DNA of 64,000 nt from Symbiodinium sp. CCMP2592 (taxonomy: Eukaryota > Sar > Dinophyceae > Suessiales > Symbiodiniaceae): assembly GCA_905221615.1 (NCBI GenBank), contig CAJNDT010001282.1, forward strand, positions 1 through 64,000, written 5' to 3'. The first letter of the stretch is position 1, and every line of letters starts with the position of its first letter. Both the position numbers and the translations under genes were made by a program. Positions 42,389 through 54,375 of the stretch are shown one piece after another. A model generated the notes under the pieces. It made no database searches. It was not told the DNA's origin and was given only the letters and a program-made list of their open reading frames with translations.

Positions 42389-42870
42389 CACAACTGAGGA
42401 GGCTCTCTGCAGTCCCACCTTTTTGATATAGAGGTCAATATACATGACTGCTCAATGCACAAACTCTTGTGGACATGCTCAAACAGATTGCGGCAACTGT
42501 ACAAAGCTTCAAGAGACATGCCCGAGTTTTCAGAAAGAATAATAAAACTGTTTGAAACCAGCATGTTTTGAAAACACATGTTGTGGCCACCAGCTGGAGT
42601 ACTTCTCCCCAGGTGCACCACTGCAGGTACGTTTTCACTGCACTCACAGAAGCGTCTTCGTTGGCTGGAGACTTCTGTGGTGCACTCCAGCCCCCTGCAA
42701 ACTTTTAAGAAATCTTCACAATGGAAAGCTTCAAGCGAACAAGCATGTAAGTCAAGGTTTTTTGCATGTACCCCTGCAAACATCAAAAGAAAACTTCAGA
42801 AAGGAAAACATCAAGCAAGCGAGCATGTAAATCAAGGTTTGTCGCATGTACAGCAGAATAACACAAACAG
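42389..42870 (-). repeat. 5' terminal direct repeat (pLTR) of the retroelement
   Basis: This is the 482-bp partner of 31,801-32,282, same orientation, same length, three substitutions, and the same internal duplication. It should contain the promoter of the element, but I cannot point to a specific promoter motif. Confidence 0.9.
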
Positions 42871-43168
42871 AAGCACGGTTCAGCGAAACTTGCTCAGATC
42901 TTCTCCGCGACCTGATTGTGTAGTGTGCAATTGCTGAAAGTGCTGCCTGGTCGCATTGGGCTACTGCTGCAAAGGGTTCAGAATGAATTTCGGTACAAGC
43001 TTCAGGGTGGCTCGATGCTTTTGGAAGTCCGATCCTGCTGAGTCGTGGGGAGACCCCTCACGACGATCGACAATGTTCCTAATCGCTGTTTTTCCGGAAT
43101 TCCGTGCACATAGCCACCAAGCACTAGCAAGTCACTAGTAAGGCTCATGAGTCCAGCTACTCTAGTAC

Positions 43169-43546
43169 ATGTTTATACGAGCTATCGGTTCCGGACAAGG
43201 ACTCCGCGTCAAATCCTGGGCGGCGGCGAAATGCCTCGACGTAGGTCAGGGAGAGCCCGTTGGCTCAGTGTCGCTCGCCGTTGGGGTTGTCTGGCTTGAA
43301 CGCATCAAAGAAGACGTGGCCTCCAAGCCCACACAAAGCAGCTTCGCGGCTTACGGCAAGTGGGAGTTGTCTGAGTTCTTTGCCCAAATGCGATCCGCAG
43401 CGATTACAAACAATTTCCAGGCCACCAAACTCGGACACGGTGCCCACGTGGCAGCCGTTAGCCTCCTCTCAGTGCGCATAGCTAAAGGAGCCCAGGGGCT
43501 GGAGCAAGACTCAGTGACTCAGCCTCTGAGAAGTAGCACGTCTTGA
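43169..43546 (+). CDS. Possible exon, unrecognised (125 aa open frame)
   Basis: I do not recognise this. The plus-strand frame has protein-like content: VGSVSLAVGVVWLERIKEDV, then ELSEFFAQMRSAAITNNFQA and HGAHVAAVSLLSVRIAKGAQ. It has balanced charges and no low complexity. It begins 300 bases outside the retroelement. No domain or splice junction was found. Confidence 0.3.
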   Translation: MFIRAIGSGQGLRVKSWAAAKCLDVGQGEPVGSVSLAVGVVWLERIKEDVASKPTQSSFAAYGKWELSEFFAQMRSAAITNNFQATKLGHGAHVAAVSLLSVRIAKGAQGLEQDSVTQPLRSSTS

Positions 43547-46500
43547 AAACCGGCCATCCACAGTTGCTCCGGAACTTCGAATCTGCTGAGTAAAGCCTCG
43601 GAGACCACTGGGCTTCTGCGAACTTTTCCGGCATCCTGAATGCTGCCGAGGCTCGGAAGGCCGCAGGCTCCACAAGCAAAGTGGCCCTGCGCGGCCGCAC
43701 AGCTCTTGCGCTTCATCCCCCCCTTCCCCTACTTCTCGCTTCGCATCGCTTCGCTCTAAGCGGCCTTGGTCGGCATGAACCGGTCGTACTGGTGGGACCC
43801 AGGTGGCTCCGTGCCCTGCTGCCGCAGCACCTCCGGTTCTAACAAAGAAACAGACCACGCAGCACTCGCAGCACACACAGCATGCGTCGCAGCTCAGCAG
43901 GCCCTGCAGCAAGACGGAAAGCACCCTGTACCGTTGCGGGTCCAGCTGTGCACGCCACTCTGCCTCCGCAGGGTTTCATAGAGACCTTGCCATGCACCAT
44001 AGTGCGACACATGGCAAGCCTCGGAGCGCTTAATCATGAAGGACTTCCCACTCAACACCTGCAGACTCGTCACCGTCAGTCAACATCTCACTTGTGCAGT
44101 GACAGCGCACTTGCCTGCTGCAAGTTGCCCTGCTCTTCGATCGCAAGCAGATCATCACAGCCACCGAGGCAGGCTCCACCAACGAAGATCTCGGAACGAA
44201 GCGACTCTATTCGGCGGGCGACCGCGATCGACACCCAATGAACGGACGAGGAGCGCGAGGAACTGTACGTGCCCCGGTCATCTCTGCAAATGTGTCCTGC
44301 AGGATTGTTAGAACAGTCACTGTACGTGAATTCTCTATCGCTCGGGGTCCAGCCTGCATTGCGGCAGCCTCCTGCAACACGGATTAGATACTCCGGTACT
44401 CGCAGGCCGCAGCAAACGCCAATTTTACTGTTTCCTGCGGTGGCAGCTCATCCAATTCCACCACGACGAATTTGCTTCCGCTTTTCTTCAAGACGTCCTT
44501 TGCCTTGCCACATTTTGAGCGTGTTCACGTGTTTTCATCCTTGAGGCGCAAAGAACACTGAGATGCGAACTCTGCTGCAGAAAGGGCAGGTCGTCTTCGA
44601 GAACATGATAACTTTGTGCTCCTGCATCGTCGCGTGGAAACAGTCTGGAATTACTTCAAACGATCTCTGAACAACGAATCTTCAACTACCCACCTGAACC
44701 AGATTCTTGACCTTCTGCTCTGGCGTCGTCTCCGTTGAGACGGAAGCAGCCCGTCGAGTGCTGGTCCCAGCCACTGCGGAACCTGCTGTCTTCAGTTTCA
44801 AATCTTGGCTGGAACTGCCCGATATCGTCCAACCTGTTGACTCGTGCAGGGCATGCGATCATGCTACTCCGTTCCGATGATGAGCTCCGTCTGTGCTTGG
44901 AGTCATATATGGATCTACACCGTTGTATGGGACTGTGCTCTTAACTGCACTAGGATCACTCGGGCTGAGTCGACACGGAAATGGATGTCTAACCTACTTA
45001 CTTGGTCGTGCGCGGGATATGTGCTTCGCATCTGAATTTGTCTCTGGTGAAGTGACGCATCTCTGTTTCTGTAGCTGTGCTCCTTCAAGACGCTATGACA
45101 TCTCGCAAACAGATACTCTGGCCATTTATGCCTTGAAACCAGCATGACGAACAACGCAAGCGGATGGAGTAGGTGAGGGAGGGAGATTCCGCACCGTGAG
45201 CGGGGAAACGAAATGCCTGCCGCCCTCCAGGATATTGCATGGAGCGGTTGGCTCTCCGCACCGTCCCTCCTAGTGCTCCGAAGTATCACTGCCAGCCAGG
45301 CCCCGCGGCATGGAAGGTCAGTCAGGCATCGTGGTCTAAGAGCTCAGTCCCTCCGAATCGAGAAGCTTCGCCGATTTCGGTTGGAGCTTCACATGGAGTT
45401 CTTCTTGTTGGCATTCATTGTGGGTTCCTCCCATGCCCATCCGCCACGTTCGGGAACTACCCCCTGTACTACAATCTTTAGCTTTCTGGCACCATACAAC
45501 CTTTATCGAAAACAATTCGAGCTCGAATGACAACCTTTGGCATGATTTCTCGAGGTCTCTGACTGCTGCTTGCCATATCGGTAAAAGCGGTATATGAGCA
45601 AGATCTTTCACGAGCTCCAATGCCCGGCTCGGCCACTTATCAGCCGATTGCTGGAAAGGAAGCACTTTCAAAGAAAGCTGCAAATCCGCGAAGTGTCGTA
45701 GAGTGCATAATGCTGAGTATGTCACCAGCAAAGCCCAGGAATGGGGCCACCCTCTTCATGAAGCCCTGACAGCTTTGTGCGAAGAGTTGGGACATGGAGA
45801 CGAAAGGATTGCGCCTGGCGTGGCGCCGGCTGTGCCGACTGCACGGGCTTGGCTGTGGCCAGGGCATTTGGTCGACCCGCCTCAGCTGCCCGGGTGCTGC
45901 AGATGCTGCGAAGCGAGTTCTGCGGTGGGGCCGGTGCCTGTGTTGCAGCCTTGGTAGCTATTGGACCAGATCGTCCAGGGATCATGAAGCCGGCCTGAAC
46001 ATGTCTGCGAGACCTTTGCCTTTTGCCAACACGAGGCGTCTCTCTCTCGCACGGGGCCTCGCGCTGCCTTGACATGGACAAAATGAGGACGTTTTCTGTT
46101 TCAGCCGCCTTCATTCAGGCTTTGCTTGCGATCTTCCTGTCTTTTTCTTGTCAAAGCTACCGCTTTGAGGGGTTCTTGCGATTGGAGCAAAGAGAATTGA
46201 TTGAGGTAGCCAAGCGGCAAAAAGGTATCAAAATGGCTGCCCAGGAAACGGTTCGAATTTGGTCCCCTTGTCCCATTATTTACACAGGATCCGTCCAGCA
46301 GGCATCTCTCACTGTGGTGAGGTGAGTAGCTTTCGCGCATCCTGCTATTTCCAAACGATTCGCCTGCGGCGCGTCTCCAGCGGCCTGGATTCCTTGCAAC
46401 TTACGGGGTCTGGACCACTTGTGGCTGTCGAAAACCTGGAATCGCAGCGTTACTTGCGGGAAAGGATTTAGGGTGTCCTTGTGGATCTCGATTCTCGGCA

Positions 46501-48349
46501 GAGGGAACCGTTTGGCACGTGCTGGATCACCAGTATTGGGTCAAGCCACTCTCGAATCCTCCTGAATCCCGCCAGGTCTTGGCGGAAGTATTTAGGGCAT
46601 GGTCCTGGGAGAAGCATTTTGGTGGTCTCCTGGTGCTGTCCTTGGGGCTCTCCTGGTCTTCTGATGCTATGCTGATGCCTAGTTGTTCCTGTCGCTGCAA
46701 CGGTGCCGTTGGTGGTTCACCTGGTCGTGGTCATCAGGTCGTCATTGACGTCCTATGCTCACTGGCACACTTGATTGTTCGTCTTATTATTATGCTTCTT
46801 ATTATCCTTCTTAGTTTCTGCGCGCACATCACTACGATGTTCTTAGTCACCATGACTGCAAGCGCCAAACATCAAATGCTGGGTGACTCGCGGGTAGAAA
46901 GCATACGTGTCATGTTCACATGTCCAGGCCAGTCTTAGCATAGTGCTGGTGTGGGCCCACGAGTACGGGCTGTATGGCTTCTTGTTTCTCCGGCGACTTG
47001 CCAGGAACAATACTTAATGGAAACTCTACACGTCGAACTCATCGAACACCATCGTAAACATCGAATGCCTGACAAATCCGCTGCGGAAATCCAACACGCT
47101 CACACACAAATCCTATCAGAACGACACCTAGGGACACCCCATGTACATGAGTTGCTGTATGTGACTGAAGCTGAAGGAATGCGTTTGCTTCAATGAAGCA
47201 TGGAACCGCTACTGCACTCAAGCAGAACTGTCCCTTGGAAAGGCATGACACAATGCAAGAAATACCCACAGTGTGCCAGCAAATATTCGCACAGGCAAGC
47301 GAACTGCAGCGACTCGAAAACATACCAACTGCAGCACATTACCATGGCACAGATGTCCAGCCTTGTTCCCGGCAAACAAACAAGCTGCAGCAAGAGCCCC
47401 CCTTGCGGGCCACTTGGCGGCCCTTTTCGGGGGCATCCGCTTCCGAAATCTACGGCAGCCAAACGGCTAGGGATACATACAAAAATCACGATTTTGCACT
47501 GCGGCACTTGGACACATTTCAGACTGCGACAGCTGTTTTCAGTCACCGTCGCAGGAGTCGATGTCAGCCGCTCAGCCTGAGTAAATCTGAGCTTTTCAGC
47601 AAGGATTTGTGTAGCTTCAGAGCTCAGGTCGGAACCTCATCCGAACAAGAGAGCTTGAACGTTGTAGGGACTTCCAGCGAGCTGTGCTGACAACTGCTGC
47701 ACCTCGCATAGACATCTCAGTGCAAGCCGAAGGCAAAGCTCACCTGCAAGAAAAACGGGGATCCCTGCCTTGATGGTTCTTGAACCTGCATGAGAGCAAA
47801 CCGTCAGCCTGCAGCAGGGCCGCAACGGGCCAGGCCCAAGCTACTCCAAACAAGCAACTGTTTTGAGAAATCCCTCACAGATCCCACTTCGTGAACACAC
47901 ATTGCCCCTGTTGTAAGCACAGAGCAGTTGCTGAAACAGGTTCTGCTCGTCGGTCGTGAACTCACCTAAGCAGCGCATCCAACGCGGGCACTTCTCTCTG
48001 ATGCCTGTAGGAGAACTTCTCTTGGAAGGCATGACACGACTGTGTACTCCAGTCTCGCTGAAGTTGCGAGCCCGGGGGGTGCTAGGGGCGGCCTGATGGC
48101 GGGTACTGCTGCATCATCGGATCGTCACGCTTTCAAGGGGGCGGAAATGAAACTTCCAGTTCTGCAGCCCGCACTGATCGAGTGCACACCATGTCACAGC
48201 AATGTTTTTCTCAATGTGTTCCTGCTACTTTGTGGTTGCCTTGGCACCAGCGTTGTTCACTTCCGTTCTCTGGTAGTGGAAATTTCCCACGACTCTTACG
48301 CACCTATCTTGTCCACACACACCCCTAAATTACGCGGGCGACCACTACC
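43547..48349. other. Stretch with no recognisable gene
   Basis: Many short overlapping frames and no recognisable domain. One exon-like plus-strand segment is at about 45,830-45,998 (CADCTGLAVARAFGRPASAA, then CVAALVAIGPDRPGIMKPA), unsupported by context. A hydrophobic stretch is encoded at about 46,750-46,840 plus, probably by chance. Confidence 0.4.
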
Positions 48350-48590
48350 GGAACGGTGACGACGAGGACCAAGACAACCAAGACGACCAGGACTTTAGGA
48401 CCGCAACGATGACTTCGCTGACCAGGACGATCACGATCATCACAACAGTCACGACCGACGACGACAAGCAAGACTACCCATCGGACCACCACAACCGCGA
48501 CCACCACGAGCACCAAGACGACCATGCCCATCAGGACCGCCAGAACCGTCAGGACCACCACCATCACCGCCGTCACCACTTAGAGACTTA
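48350..48590. repeat. GAC/CAC-rich low-complexity tract
   Basis: Imperfect repeats of GACCA, ACGAC and CACCAC on the plus strand. They open a valine-rich frame on minus and a histidine/aspartate-rich frame on plus. I regard both frames as composition artefacts. Confidence 0.6.
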
Positions 48591-48604
48591 GTAGTTCACA
48601 CGGA

Positions 48605-48784
48605 CGAGCCCGAGAAGCCTTATGGTGTGGCCCTGCCAGGAATTGAAGCGATTCGAGCGTTTTGTTGCTACCACCGCATAGTTGATATACCCCATGAACT
48701 GCAGTACCTGGAGGACCGTGCGGAGGAGCCCAAGTGGCCGGGAAGTGTGGCCCGGCCAAGACTTGAGACATTTGGAGCGCTTAG
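48605..48784. repeat. Two imperfect copies of a ~60-bp sequence, ~118 bp apart
   Basis: Copies at about 48,605-48,662 and 48,723-48,784 share GAGCCC-AG---CC, GTGTGGCCC-GCCA-GA-TTGA and GAGCG. On the minus strand they lie in a 292-codon frame whose composition is not convincing as a gene. Confidence 0.45.
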
Positions 48785-49640
48785 AAGGCAAAACGAAGCT
48801 AAGCATGGGAAGTTGCATTGAATCGTGCGGCATCACAAACGGCGGCCCCAGCGGGACAACTGACATCATGTCATTTGGTTCGAACATGTCTACCGCGCCA
48901 CAGCGCGAGCCGCGAAACCCCGGCGCATGCTGCCCCGGCCCGAAGCACGTGCTCGCCTGCTCAGTGCACTTTGCTCGCTTGTTCGCCAGACAGCTTTGCG
49001 CATGAGCAAAACCTACAATGCGTATGCTGCTGGACGTTTCTGCACGGTATATGACAGTGACCAAGTATTGACAGGGGAAGTTTTGGACAACAAGATTGCG
49101 AATCATAGTTTCGGACAGCAACATTCCGACTCGCAGAACTGCTATGACAAGCACAACTGTCAAACTGACCAAAACCTGACGTGCCGACAACATGAGGTGC
49201 CGACTTGACTGTGTAGCTCCATCTGGAGATCGCCGCTTCTTCTCTAGCAACTGGACCACGCCCATCAGTTCTTGGCCACCTGGCCGTGTCATCTCCGCGC
49301 TTGCTTCGTTTTTCTTCATAAGTCGAAACATGAATGAGAAACATGCGTAGAATACTGTATATAGAACAGCTGCATCTGCAATATGGATTTGTGGTCGTAA
49401 CAGAAAAGACATGTTAACGAGTTGAGATGAGAGGCATGCAGCGCTCTTGTCCGAAACCACTCGCACTCACTCAACGCCTTATGGCTATGGCAATACGAAA
49501 ACTTGGTTGGGAAGTGAGTTCACGGCTTCCGGCACGACAAACACTATTCGGCTTGATTCCAACTCAAAATGAAAATACCCTTGACAATCTTGAGAGTGAA
49601 GTTAACATGCCCGTCCTAAACCTCAGAAGCTTGACGGCTC
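48785..49640. other. Stretch with no recognisable gene
   Basis: It lies between the duplicated 60-mers and the macrosatellite. A long minus-strand open frame crosses it, but it lacks motifs and contains odd composition, so I do not call it a gene. Confidence 0.35.
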
Positions 49641-50884
49641 TCAATCGAACGAACCTTTCACACATGAGGAGCTTCAAGGAGCAACGGGCCGCCAAATCCC
49701 ACGCAGCACAGCCGATGGACCGCAGCCCCTCCAGAACCCAACGACCGAGAGACAGCGCAAGACCGCGAAAGACCAAAAAAGCAACAAAACAACATAATGA
49801 CAAGCCTCAAAACCTCACTTCCAAATTGAGGCTTAGCCCGAACCGGCCTAGCCGAAACATAAAACCTCACACAATTGGTAGAGGTGATCGCCAAACAGAC
49901 CTTTAATCACAGAAAGGGTCAGAGGGGCAAAAAACCCCCAAATGTCCACCAGGAGCATGGGCAGCACCCCATCCTACCTCAAACTATGCGTCGTCAAGCC
50001 TTGAGCCCCAGCCGCAAATCCTCGATCCTCAACCCGATAGATGAAGATTGCTTTTAAACGCGACAGCAGGAAAAGAATGACGAGGCGAGACCCCTGAAAG
50101 ATGCGCTACAAAACGTAATCCTGAAGAAGTCGTCGCAGGCAGACACCCCACTATACCTCACTGAGTGCTGGGTTGCGGAACAGAAACCTGAAGAAGAGTG
50201 AGGCGCAGCAACAACCGCAAACACGTAAATTTTTCCTTCAACCATCTTCAACGGCAAACCTCAGAAACTTTGCGAGCCATGGTTTTTCCCCAGAACGAAA
50301 CACACACGGCAAAACGTAAAAGCAAAAGAAATGATCCAAAAAAGATCCCAACCTGGAAACCAGAAACCCCAAAAAAGAAGTGATGGCCAGAAGCCACAAA
50401 CTCTAAATTATTAAACTCTGAAAGCAAAAGTCCTGAACCAAAGAACGACTGGAGGCTAAATCAATTTAAAAACTACACAACGAAACGGCACGCAATGAGT
50501 AGAAGCCCCACATTCCAACACGTGGCATGGACGGCGAAAGATTAACCCAGCAAACCCTAAAAGATAGAGGATGCAATGACCAACTCAAACATTCAACCAC
50601 TTAGCGGTGGCAAGCACCACCTCAAAACAACAACCGAGCTCCTCAAAGACCGGTCACACCAAATCACGAAACCAGCAAAAAATAGAAAGAAGTTACACCA
50701 CGAGCACCAGTTCCATCAGCCACGAGCTTCAAGGAAAACTGGGAAACATGAAACCGTCGAACCGATGAGCAAACTTTACGCACTGCAAACAAGGACGAAA
50801 ACGGCAGCAAACGCATCAAACCCTCACTTCCACATTGAGTCTTAGCCCTGACTGGCCTAGCCGAAACCAAAAGCCTCAGACAAA
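49640..50884. repeat. Macrosatellite, first unit (left of the insertion)
   Basis: The unit is anchored by GTGATCGCCAAACAGACC at 49,884 and contains the same 1-kb order of blocks as the later copies: CTATGCGTCGTCAAGCCTTG, GCAGGCAGACACCCCACTAT, AACGACTGGAGGCTAAATCA, ACCACTTAGCGGTGGCAAGC. Sequence related to the preceding unit's end starts at about 49,640. The strand is A- and C-rich with many AAACCCTAAA-like pieces. Confidence 0.85.
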
Positions 50885-51476
50885 ACCCTCTCTCCTTTGT
50901 ACTAACAGGAAGCAGCAGACGGTCGAGACTCACTTTTCTCGCCTCGACTTGCACGACTGTGTTGGCGTTCTGTCTGCGAACGAACGGGTTGGAGCAACAG
51001 GACCCTTTTCAACGGCGCGCTCGAACAAACCACTCACTGCGCGCGTTCCCCACCTTTGCGCGGTGGGAAGGCGAACAGGTTGTCAACAACTGTCTGGTAG
51101 TCCCACTCTGTTGGAGCGTGCTGTAGGCGAAGAAGATCGGACCACGCTGTCGAACGAGGGCTCCAGCCGCTGACACTGGAGCTGGTCGGCCTCCGAATAG
51201 TCTCCTCGAGACACCTTGTCGGACAAGTTGGCCTGACTGGTCACGCGCTGAAAACTTACGAACAAGCCTCGCTGAGCAGCCCACAACCGCAACCAAAAGA
51301 ACCCAACAACCAACAAAGAGCAGGGTTCTTCGAAGTTCCTTCGCAAGGATTCTGGCTTCCAATGGAAAAAACCACAAAGAAAACGCTTCTTCTGTAGCGA
51401 AACCGTGTGACACTTGCCAGCTTTGGAAGCGAATTCTGCCAAAACCGACAGATGAGGCGCAATTACACAAAGTATC

Positions 51477-52451
51477 CTACGTAAAAGCCAGGCCACAATC
51501 AGCAAACTCAAGGGAGATACAATTCGCGTCCTTTGAGCGATGTTCCCTTTCGTGGCTGTATTGTCCACGAAGCAGATCAAACAATCGAACTGGTCCCGAG
51601 CCACCACCTCTATCAGAGATCAGCTGTGCGACTGCTTCTAACCGATAGATGTAGTCTCTGGAAGAACAACACGGCTGCAGACTGGGACCTGTGCTCGAAA
51701 ACACCACCTGGCGCCTGACTGAAGCAGATTGGGCCCCCCACCCGTTGGTGGCCTGCTTGAGCTGCTGCAACGCCGAACTGGTGTCCAGCCAACGGTTGGC
51801 GCACTTCCTTCCTCCATGCACAGTGAGGAAGGCATCGGTATAGATGCGTCCGATTCGCTTCTGCACTGACTGGGAGATGCTGGGGAGGAAACTAGGCTTA
51901 AGAGCTGGCAGCAACTCCTTCACGAGTGAAAACCGACGGTGTAGTTCAACCTCAGCTGACGAACTGGACCTGGCCAGGTCGCCCAAAAACCTCAGCTTCC
52001 CCGCAAGTCTGGCGGCCAGAGGGCCCGAACAAGTACTCTTTTGTAAACACTCGGACAGGACTGTTACGAGCCTCGCCACGCGCTCAGGGCCCGGGCTGGC
52101 CCAAACGCTTTCTGGCACCAAAGCCCAAAGGACGCCAACAAGGGCGTGCGACCAGGCCGGTCTCTTTTCCTTAGGCTCGGAAGCCCAAGCCCGTATGAAA
52201 CGTTTTGAAAGCAGAAAATCCGGAAAGGGCAAGCTCGGAATCCTCGGGCGGAATGAGCTGACGGGACGATCAACAAGGAGACTGCCAGGAACGAAAGAAC
52301 GTTGGCTACCCTTAAGTAGGACCACACGCTGCCACTGCTTCCGAACGGTAGGCTGTCGACAGGGAGCACTACTCCGCCTTCCGACGGATCCCGGGCGGGA
52401 AGAGATAGGTATGCCCCTTCGTGGTTCACTGCGCTGAGGAGGTAGACTCAA
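51477..52451 (-). pseudogene. Retroelement fragment: RT thumb/connection plus RNase H-like part
   Basis: The 324-codon frame has no ATG start and no RT catalytic box, so it is a 5'-truncated piece. The middle reads LVGVLWALVPESVWASPGPE, RVARLVTVLSECLQ, then LAARLAGKLRFLGDLARSSS. This is the A-x-L-A-GKL-x-FL pattern found after the palm domain in DIRS-like or dinoflagellate-type RTs. It is followed by RIGRIYTDAFLTVHGG and NGWGAQSASVRRQVVFSS, resembling the RNase H strand with catalytic Asp (YTDA), and YIYRLEAVAQLI, resembling the helix with catalytic Glu. The integrity of the RNase H is doubtful. It is probably a dead copy nested in the macrosatellite. Confidence 0.5.
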
Positions 52452-52751
52452 CGTAACGGGCTGACTGGACGCAGCTAGCTAGCGTCGGCCGAAGCGTACG
52501 CAACGTAGGCTGGGGTGTCACACACCGACACTGCGCTATTGCGCTGGCTCCTCGTCCAGTCGTCGGCGCGCCGCACCTTGCCGGACTGGACAACTGGGAA
52601 AGCGCGAGAAGCGCAGGAGGAAGTGTGGTTGTCCGCTGCCGTAAAGCTTTTCCGAAGCCTTTTGACCCTGCCCTTCGCTCGCTCTCCCACCGCCGTCGGA
52701 ATGTCCGAGCCAACTGCGGTCACACGGCCCCGAACGTCAGTAGCCTTCGCC

Positions 52752-52817
52752 CTTGCTGTTCCGCAAGGGATATGACGGTTTGCTCTTGCTGTTCCGCAAG
52801 GGATATGACGGTTTGCT
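52752..52817. repeat. Perfect tandem duplication of a 33-mer containing an inverted repeat
   Basis: CTTGCTGTTCCGCAAGGGAT plus 13 more bases occurs twice head to tail. Each copy contains CCTTGC-TGTTCC-GCAAGG, a six-pair hairpin. Confidence 0.85.
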
Positions 52818-53320
52818 TTTCCTGGGGTGCAGGTCGAGCCCCGGGTGCTCTCGGCAAGGCAACAGCTTGCTCGTCGAACAGGGCCGAAACCAAAGCCTTG
52901 CTGTTGTACCAGGCATCAGCGCCTGTAGTGGGAGCGTCGTCATATCATAGGCATTGTAGCCCTCCGCAACGGACTGGGCGAACAGGGACGCCAGCCTTGC
53001 TCTCGCCTTCTGGCGCAGATGCTCCCTCCGTGGCGCCCACCAAGACCCGCAAAGCGGTGCTGATCACGGCCACGGACGGGGTGCGCCGCGTCTCTGCCGT
53101 TGCCGCGTCATCGGCACGCCCTTTGGTCGGTCTGCGACCGGGTGCGGAGCCGTTCCTTGGGCTGAGCCGCTCCAGCGCTCTCTGCAGCGGACGGGCTGCC
53201 ACCTTTGCTGCTTCGGCCATGGCTGTACGTGGAGCTAACTTGAAAAAGCTTGTTGCCACACCGGCAAAACTCGAAAGGTAACATCGTCAGACGGGCTTTG
53301 TCACTAGATGCACACGTGCA

Positions 53321-54375
53321 TTACCACACAACTGATAGAAGTGATCGCCAGACAGAACTTTAATCACAGAAAGGGTCAGAAGGGCAGCAAACCCGCAAAT
53401 GTCCACCAGGAGCATGGGCAGCACCCCATCATACCTCAAACTATGCGTCGTCAAGCCTTGAGCCCCAGCCGCAAATCCTCGATCCTCAACCCGGTAAATG
53501 AAGATTGCTTTTAAACGCGACAGCAGGAAAAGACTAACGAGGCGAGACCCTTGAAGGATGCGCTACAAAACGTAATCCTGAAGAAGTCGTCGCAGGCAGA
53601 CACCCCACTATACCTCACTGAGTGCTGGGTTGCGGAACAGAAACCTGAAGAAGAGTGAGGCGCGGCAACAGCCGCAAACACGTAAACCCTTCCTTCAACC
53701 ATCTTCAACCACAAACCTCAGAAACTTCACGCTCCATCGCTTTACCCCAGAACGAGACACACACACACGGCAAAACGTAAAAGCAAAAGAAATGATCCAA
53801 AAAAAGGTCCCAACCTGGAAACCTGACCTGAACCCTCACAAAAGAAGTGATGGACAGAAGCCACAAACCCTAAATTACTAAACTCTGAAAGCAAAAGTCC
53901 TGAACCAAAGAACGACTGGAGGCTAAATCAATTTAAAAACTACACAACGAAACGGCACGCAATGAGTAGAAGCCCCAAGTTCCAAAACTTGGCATGGAGG
54001 GCGAAAGATTAACCCAGCAAACCCTAAAAGATAGAGGATGCAATGACCAACTCAAACATTCAACCACTTAGCGGTGGCAAGCACCACCTCAAAACAACAA
54101 CCGAACTCCTCAAAGACCGATCACACCAAATCACCAAACCAGCAAGAAATAGAAAGAAGTTACACTATAAGCACCAGTTCCATCAGGCATGAGCTTCAAG
54201 GATAACTGGGAAAACTTACACCGTAGAACCGATGGGCAAAATTTACGCACTGCAAACAAGGACGATAGCGCAAGACCGCGAAAGAGCGAACGGCAGCAAA
54301 CCAACAAAATGACAAGCATCAAAACCTCACTTCCAAATTGAGGCTTAGCCCTAACCGGCCAAACCGAAACATAGA
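53321..54375. repeat. Macrosatellite, second unit
   Basis: Anchor GTGATCGCC at 53,341. The distance to the next anchor is 1,055 bases. High identity with units 1, 3 and 4 across most of its length. Small minus-strand frames that recur in each unit (about 67 codons, MVEGRVYVFAAVAAPHSSSG) share this conservation because the DNA is repeated, not because of proven coding. Confidence 0.9.

Larger units (their letters stand above)
31801..42870 (-). mobile_element. 11.07-kb Penelope-like retroelement with upstream GIY-YIG and accessory genes
   Basis: The element is bounded by 482-bp direct repeats of equal length and is read on the minus strand. The 5' repeat is 42,389-42,870 and the 3' repeat 31,801-32,282. 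Order of ORFs: short upstream ORF, gag-position ORF, GIY-YIG endonuclease, reverse transcriptase, long ORF with possible ADP-ribosyltransferase-like end, 2OG-Fe(II) dioxygenase, 155-aa unknown, SR/proline-rich ORF, ubiquitin-like ORF, terminal unknown ORF. Direct repeats around the coding part are usual for Penelope-like elements (pLTRs). I find no obvious target-site duplication: the flanks are ...GACCCAT on the left and AAGCACGG... on the right. Three mismatches in 482 bp suggest a fairly recent insertion, yet four in-frame stops exist among the ORFs. Confidence 0.8.
50885..53320. mobile_element. 2.4-kb insertion in the macrosatellite carrying a decayed retroelement
   Basis: Macrosatellite sequence stops near ...GCCTCAGACAA (about 50,883) and resumes near CACACAACTGATAGAAGTG (about 53,322) at the matching place in the unit. 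The intervening DNA is GC-richer and unrelated to the repeat. It holds an RT/RNase H fragment and a duplicated 33-mer. Exact ends and a target duplication (perhaps ACAA) cannot be fixed by eye. Confidence 0.65.

Noticed and set aside
48588..49466. 292-codon open frame on the minus strand
   Set aside because: It crosses a local DNA duplication and shows no domain or consistent coding texture. Length alone is weak evidence here.
50054..50257. Recurring 67-codon frame in each macrosatellite unit (MVEGRVYVFAAV type)
   Set aside because: Recurs because the DNA is tandemly repeated. Differences between copies do not favour protein conservation and no domain is visible.
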